A stretch of DNA of 64,000 nt from positions 126,019,464 to 126,083,463 of the forward strand of contig NC_072796.1 in the NCBI RefSeq assembly GCF_028583425.1, in the 5' to 3' direction. Shown piece by piece: positions 58,322 to 64,000 of this stretch (the first letter of the stretch is position 1; the number at the start of each line of letters is the position of its first letter). Position numbers and translations under genes: made by a program. The notes under the pieces were generated by a model, which worked only from the letters and a program-made list of their open reading frames with translations, was not told the DNA's origin and searched no databases. Source of the stretch: Eublepharis macularius. Taxonomy: Eukaryota; Chordata; Lepidosauria; Squamata; Eublepharidae.

Positions 58322-58673
58322 GAGCTAAGCTACAAGTGACGCCTGACACGGGTTGGACACTTGTCAGCTTCCCTCAAGTTTTGATGGGAAACGTAGGCGT
58401 CCTGGCTCTCCATTTAATTGAAGTTTACAGAAATTTGCAGTCTATGGGAGGGAGAACATGCAGTCGGGAGGGGAGTGCAGGCGTCGGGCTCTCACCGGGC
58501 ACCCCCCTTCACCTCCACTGGGTGTGTGTGTGTGTGGTGGTGGGGTTCTGTAAACTTTAATTAAATGGAGAGCCAAGCTGTAAGACCAGGACACCTACAT
58601 TTCCCATCAAAACTTGAGGGAAGCTGACAAGTGTCCAACCTGCGTCAGGTGTCACTTGTAGCTTGGCTCTGAG
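58322..58673. mobile_element. Palindromic MITE (GCCAAGCTACAAGTGACA ends), longer form
   Basis: The arms AGAGCTAAGCTACAAGTGAC and GTCACTTGTAGCTTGGCTCT pair for more than 100 bp (inner CCCTCAAGTTTTGATGGGAA against its complement). The centre has a GT microsatellite. Its ends match the element at 950-1076. No target duplication was found. Confidence 0.75.
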
Positions 58674-59101
58674 AATGAATCCAGGACGGCCTATGGATAT
58701 GACAGCTTCTTGAGGTTACGTTGCTTGCTATTTGTTAGTTACTGTTTCATGCCTGATAATTGTTAGCTACAAAGTCATAAGAGCCTGAACAATGTTTTAA
58801 GAGGCCAGTGGGAAGTAATTTATATACAAATATAAATAGATCAAGATGGAATCAGGATCAGATATACATAGTGCAGCCAAAATCGAGAAGAATGAAGGAA
58901 GCAAACAGCCTAGAAAATGGGATGGGGAAAACAGGGGTCAACCATCAAGGGGAAAGAAAAACTAGATCTGCAGATCTGGATCCTAGAGAACAAGGGCCAG
59001 GGAATGAAGATGGAAAGGAAACAGATTTGAAGAAAAGGTCAGATGAAACATCTAAGGGGGTCAATGAAGCTTGCAACCTGAGAAAGGAAGATTAGTAGAA
59101 G

Positions 59102-59321
59102 TAGGGTTGCCAACTCCAGGTTGGGAAATTCCTAGAGATTGGGGTTGAAGTCTGGGGAGGTCATAGTTTCAGGAGGGAGGAACCTCAGCAAGGTATAATA
59201 AAACCATAGAGTCCATCCATCCAAAGCAGACATTTTCTCCAGGGGAAGTGATGTCTGTCATTTGGATATCAGTAATAATACTGGGAGATCTCCAGGCCTT
59301 ATGTGGAAGTTAGCAACCCTG
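59102..59321. mobile_element. TAGGGTTGCCA-family MITE
   Basis: The element runs from TAGGGTTGCCAACTCCAGG to AGCAACCCTG. Flanking 8-mers AGTAGAAG (59094-59101) and AGTGGAAG (59322-59329) differ by one base. Confidence 0.78.
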
Positions 59322-59659
59322 AGTGGAAGCCAGACTAGGCAGATAACCATGTCGAAACAGGGAACAATCATTAGTTGTTCTTCACATGGCTGCATTTCTA
59401 ACATTTGGCGGGCATTCTGTTAATTACTTTTCAAGGATTTGTTAGAAATGTACTGACAATGTACATTAAAAAAAGAAAGAAAGAATCCCCCGGTTTGAAA
59501 GAATTACACATTGCTGTCAGTGTGAGTTAAGCAGCAGAGATAAACCTGCACAAATACAACGTCAAAAAAGAGGTGCAGCAGAATTAGGTTTAGACACGTA
59601 CTCTTCCCAAGCTGATAGTGCTTGGCAAGTATGACTCATTAAGGTTTTCACACAAGGAT

Positions 59660-59847
59660 TAGGGTTGTCAGGTCCAGGTCGGGAAATTCCTGAAATTTGG
59701 GGAATGGAGCCTAGAGAGGGCGGGGTTTGGGGAGGGGAGGAGCCTCAGTGAGTAGCCATTTTCTCCAGGGGAACTGGTCTCTGTTGCCTGGAGATCAGTT
59801 GTAATTCTGGGAGATCTCCAGCTACCACCTGGAGGCTGGCAACCCTA
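59660..59847. mobile_element. TAGGGTTGCCA-family MITE with intact target duplication
   Basis: This 188-bp copy runs TAGGGTTGTCAGG to GGCTGGCAACCCTA, with the perfect 8-bp duplication ACAAGGAT (59652-59659, 59848-59855). It fixes the ends and the hAT-type duplication length for the family. Confidence 0.85.
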
Positions 59848-60192
59848 ACAAGGATTGTTAGGAAATTCTTAAAACTTAATTGTCAGTCTGTCATAATACT
59901 GTTTACTAGCCTAGATCCCAATGATCAAAACACACCCTAGTCCTAAATGAATTTACTTGAAACCACCTTCAATGACACTTGTAAGGCATGTGAGAGCCCA
60001 GCTCACTCCTTATGTTCATTTCAATAGAAGGAAGCCCCGCTGAGATCAATGATGCTTACTCCAAAATAAATGGACTTGCAACCTTACCTATCAGTGTATG
60101 TAGGACAGCAGAGTTTGTGCTTCTTTTCACTGCGTATGCCAGGAAGCCATAGACAATTCCAGCTCCTTGACACATGTATGTATCTATATTAA

Positions 60193-60380
60193 AGTTGTCA
60201 ACCTCCAAGTGGGTCCTGGAAAACTCTTGAAATTACAACTGGTTTTCAGGCTACAGAGGTTAACTTCTCTACAACAAATGGCTGCTTTAGAGGGTGGACC
60301 CTATGGCATTATACCCCACTAAGGTCCCTCCCCTTCCCAAACTCCACCCTCCAGAGACTCCACCCCCTCCCCAGTCTCAA
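60193..60380. mobile_element. TAGGGTTGCCA-family MITE, partial
   Basis: The copy contains AGTTGTCAACCTCCAAGTGG, GGTGGACCCTATGGCATTAT and the CT-rich arm ACTCCACCCTCCAGAGACTC. The right terminus is missing. Confidence 0.72.
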
Positions 60381-60764
60381 GGGACTTATATAGTACTTGA
60401 ATTTGTTTTAAATGTATGTGAAGTTGCCTTGGATGTATTCACGAACTGTTACCTACGTCATGTCCCGTAGGATTGGTCTGCAATTGTGTTCTTAATTGTG
60501 TTCTTAATTTGCAGATGTATTTGTAGACCTACATGATTGAATCCCTCCTACCTTACTTGAATTGAACGTTAACCTCACTGTATAGTATAAAACTTCAGCA
60601 CCTATGTTTTTTATTTTCCAAGTTTATATAGGAATTAAGAATCAATTTTTACATAAACAGGCAACTGTTTAAAATGGTATTTTAAATCCAGTGTAATGCT
60701 CTTCTCATCTTTCTGACTCTTATGGGGTTGTTTTATTTGCAAAGAAATATCAAGGTATGCAATG

Positions 60765-61045
60765 TGTCTTGCTGATTTCAATAGCACTTACTCCGTCCTG
60801 GGTATGTGTGCAACCATGTACTTCAGGCTGTAGTCCCTTATTTATTTCCGAGTCCCACTGACCTCATTGGGGTATACTTCCAAGTGAATATGCATAGGAC
60901 CAGGCTGCAGGATCTAGGCCAGTCTGCACACTTATTTGGAAGCAAGGCCCATTGAATTCAGTGAGATTTATATCTGAGAAAACATGCTTAAATTTTACTA
61001 TTTGAGAGCAAGCCTAAGCACGTCTACTCAGAGTTAAGTCCCAGT
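60765..61045. repeat. GGGACTTACTTCTGAGTA-type interspersed repeats, clustered
   Basis: Two or three diverged copies, with ACTTCCAAGTGAATATGCAT, AAGCAAGGCCCATTGAATTC and CACGTCTACTCAGAGTTAAG. Another lies at 62495-62570 (CTGTAATCCTACCTTCCTGG, GAGTAAGTCCCATTGACTAA). The superfamily is not known to me. Confidence 0.5.
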
Positions 61046-62204
61046 AAAAAAAGTCTTTTTACTGACAATTGTTTATTTCAGAGCTATGCTTATGAATAAA
61101 ATCTTTGGTGGAATTTTACTACTTGTAAATATATTGAATTCACCACCACCCCTTTTAAAATAGCAGTATAGACTGTAAATACTCTCTAGGGTGTAGAACC
61201 AGCAAATATATTCCACTCTTCTGCTGACAGAAAATAATTACTGTGCCAGTAACTTTTTTATGTCTTTTCAGATTTAACACATACAGGCCTCCTTCTGGAG
61301 ATGTACAGAGATGGAAAAGACCACACCTGTTGGATTTCTGCAAGTCATACAGCTTCTCTGAGCCTTGTTTAGGAAAACCAATGGAAATCCAATTGCAAGC
61401 TGCACCCGTTCTCTGCTATGTTCTCTCAGCATCTGGACAAAATTTATTTAGACGTCGCCATATTTATTTTATTTCAGAATTCTTTCTCCTAGAAAGGAAA
61501 CAGGCTCTTAGAAGAGCACGGGCCAACCAGATGGCTTCATCTGCAAAGCGTTGTGTGCTGCCTTTGTGCTGATAGTGCGTGTATTACATCTCTGCTTATT
61601 CCAGTCGGTGGGGAGATTAGAAGTCCCAACCTTAAATGTCACCATAGCAATTTTGTTCAAGTACAACCGCAGTTGTGAATTAATACCAAGCAATTTTAAG
61701 CAACTGGTGCTTGTAATGATTGAACACTTCAGACTAAGAGGGGAAAGGTAGGTGTTGCCCTCTACAAATTCTAGTTCAAACAAGTTTTGTCAGGCACTTA
61801 ACTGAAGGCAGGTAGAAACAACAACCATTTATCTATACTGCTGTAATCTGATTCTCAGTTTATAGAATGCAAGCATTTGATGCTATGTTGTAGCTCTGTA
61901 ATACCTTCAACTACCTGACTTTGCTGTATAGAAATGCTCTTGGAGGCTGTGGTCAGTTGTCACTTGTGTGTATGCCAGTGAATGTGACAGACTGACACAC
62001 CTATTGCCCACATAAATGTGCTTTTTGTCAGTTCATAATATTTGAAGTGGCCCTGAGAGTGCTGGAAGATAGAATACCGTTTCTGCTTATTAGCGTGCTG
62101 GTTTTGAAATTCCATTGTCCTATTTCTGTCATGGAGATGCAGCGATGGCAAAGATGGAATATCAAGTTTCTGGCTGCTAAGCAGAGGAAATGCCTTGACA
62201 TGGC

Positions 62205-62375
62205 TGGCCGAAGCTTGCCCAATCTTGTCAGATCTTGGAAGCTAAACAGGGTGGGAGTGTACCAAAGTCCAGGATTGCGATGCAGAGGCAGGCAATGGCA
62301 AACCACCTCTGAGCATCTCTTGCCTTGAAAACTCTACAGGGTTGCTATAAATAGGCTGTGACTTAATGGCAAAAA
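62205..62375 (+). mobile_element. 5S-rRNA-derived SINE
   Basis: The head CAATCTTGTCAGATCTTGGA then AGCTAAACAGGGTGGGAGTG is the internal promoter part of 5S rRNA. The tail GCAGAGGCAGGCAATGGCAA ... GGTTGCTATAAATAGGCTGT is the Sauria-type end. It is too short and too altered to be a 5S gene. Confidence 0.8.
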
Positions 62376-63905
62376 AGACGGGTGAAATGGTGTATTATTA
62401 TTTACATAGCAGCAGATTACGACAGATGGGATCACCTTGATAGGCCACAGTCTGTGTAGACCTGGCTTTTACCCTTAAATGGTCCAAGCTACCAAGGCTG
62501 TAATCCTACCTTCCTGGGAGTAAGTCCCATTGACTAAAATGGGTCTTATATCCAAGTAGACCTGCTTAGTCATGCTCTCCAGACCTACTGTAGCCTCTGC
62601 ACCTTCTGTCCTATTCCTCCATTGGTCATTTAAGCCACTGTTCTCCATTTCTATGGGCCAAAATGGTTTGCATAAATTACATTTAAATATATTTGTGTGT
62701 TTATTGGGCTCTAAGCCAATTGCCAGGAAAGTCTCTATGAAAGCAACATCTGAACTGGCATAGCCATAGACTGGGATAATATAACACCTTCCACTTTTAG
62801 AGTTACCAACTCCTGAGAAAAAATGACCTGCCACTTTTAAGAGAGTCTTAGTGTGTGTAAATTGGCAGTTGAAGCTTTGGGCAGCAAGAGGTAAATCTAA
62901 ACACCTGGTTTTAAAAAACCCTCCAGTCTCTATTAAGAGGAGAGGACACTTTTTTCTCCAAGGTACCCTATTCACTTTCCATGGACTTGAAGATGCAGGA
63001 AGTAAATCTGGAAGTGACCTTGGGTCTCTGTTGCCCAGAAGAAATCCTGCTACCTTTAAAAGAATCCACTTCTTTTCGAAGGTTTGTTCTGACACAATTA
63101 CTGCTACACATTAACCTTAGTTTCACATAAATGTTAACTTATATCTGCAAAGGGCACACAGTTGGGAACTGATTTAGCTGAATTACTGGGCTGAATTGAC
63201 CTCTTTAGTTTATAGATCAATAAAAGTATACGCAGAATGCGAGCATTAACCTTCAACAGTCCTCATGGTTGTCTTTGTGAGATTCTTGTGCTCTTCCACA
63301 AGCCTGGTTTGGTAAATTCGTATCCCAGCCCCTGAGGACTCTTTAAATCATACACATCATTACACATCACAGGAACAAATTGTTCTGGGATCCAGTGTTG
63401 GGATGTGCCTCGATATCTCTTTTTAATCTGGAGTGGGGAGCAAAAGGATAATCTGGGTTGACTTTCATAAAAAGAGTGGTAACTGGTAAATATGCTACAT
63501 AAACATGAGGAGGGATTATGGCTAATCTGCTTCCAATGAGAAGTTTCAAGAATACCTCTAGCAAAACTGTGTCCTTGATTGTACGGAAAATGCTGGCTAT
63601 TGCACTGAGCGGGACTCATGTTTAACGGCTGTGATATTCACAAGCAGGTTTTAAAATTCTGTTGCTGGCTGTCAACATTCACAGTGTGACTAATTTAGGA
63701 AGCAAGTGTTGTTTCCATTTTTACTCCTTAAGGAAGGTTTTATTTGTAGTCAAAGATGAAAGAATGACAATGGAGAGTATGGAGTTTAGGTACGTCTTGA
63801 AATAATCTCCTTTTCATAAAAAATCCTGTGTTGCAGCCAGGAAAGGAGAAGGAGAAGGAGAAGTTTCTCTTATTATATGATCTGTTTTTAAACTTGCTAC
63901 ATTGA
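62376..63905. other. Intergenic DNA, mostly unclassified
   Basis: A GTAAGTCCCATT-type repeat piece lies at 62495-62570. A minus-strand open frame of 206 codons (63095-62475) has no recognisable domain and crosses that repeat, so it is not called a gene. Confidence 0.4.
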
Positions 63906-64000
63906 TGGTTGTTGTGGATTTTCCGGGCTGTATAGCAGTAGTTCCTGACGTTTCGCCAGCAGCTGTGACTGGCATCTTCAGAGGTGTAGGTGCTACACTT
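63906..64000. mobile_element. Foldback-family C retroelement, left arm, runs off the window
   Basis: TGGTTGTTGTGGATTTTCCG then GACGTTTCGCCAGCAGCTGT and CATCTTCAGAGGTGTAG match the left arms at 10731 and 47715. A short internal deletion after TGTATAGC is visible. The rest lies outside the window. Confidence 0.8.

Noticed and set aside
62205-62375. A 5S rRNA gene
   Set aside because: Only the internal control region is kept, fused to a SINE tail; the 5S ends are missing.
62475-63095. 206-codon minus-strand open frame
   Set aside because: No recognisable domain, and it runs through an interspersed GTAAGTCCCATT-type repeat.
1-64000. Endogenous retrovirus, LTR element or Polinton
   Set aside because: No gag, pol, env, capsid or paired LTR signal was recognised. 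The GC-rich pieces near 4.1-4.6 kb and 15.1-15.7 kb could hide a solo LTR, but nothing supports it.

Overview
The window is nuclear DNA of a squamate reptile, probably a lizard and possibly a gecko. This is inferred from the repeat mix: CR1 and L2 LINE tails, 5S-rRNA-derived and tRNA-derived SINEs, an L1-type ORF1, and many hAT-like MITEs and foldback retroelements. The species is not determined.

One host gene is well supported: TMEM65, on the minus strand. It has seven coding exons between 56672 (ATG) and 28346 (end of stop). The exons join in frame to 744 bp (247 residues plus stop) and encode a mitochondrial inner-membrane protein. The first exon lies in a CpG-rich promoter with an NRF1-type site. 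Intron 4 uses a GC-AG splice pair. Intron 1 is 22.2 kb and holds much of the repeat content on that side.

Layout: 1-23 kb is intergenic DNA packed with MITEs, foldback elements, an L2 and SINEs, with no exon I can support. The region 23-28.3 kb holds a 5'-truncated CR1, SINEs and presumably the TMEM65 3' UTR. TMEM65 occupies 28.3-56.7 kb. The region 57-64 kb is intergenic and repeat-rich again, with no neighbouring gene seen.

The two most interesting items are these. (1) A 1.5-kb L1-derived element in TMEM65 intron 1 carries a complete ORF1 but no ORF2, and is flanked by a 17-bp target duplication: a HAL1-like ORF1-only retroposon. (2) Three families of short, mostly palindromic retroelements, several with 11-14 bp target duplications, share a hammerhead-ribozyme-like core (CUGANGA, one extra base, 5-bp stem, GAAA). 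One family shows a paired A-U to G-C change in the stem. They resemble the ribozyme-bearing terminal repeats of Penelope-like elements or retrozymes.
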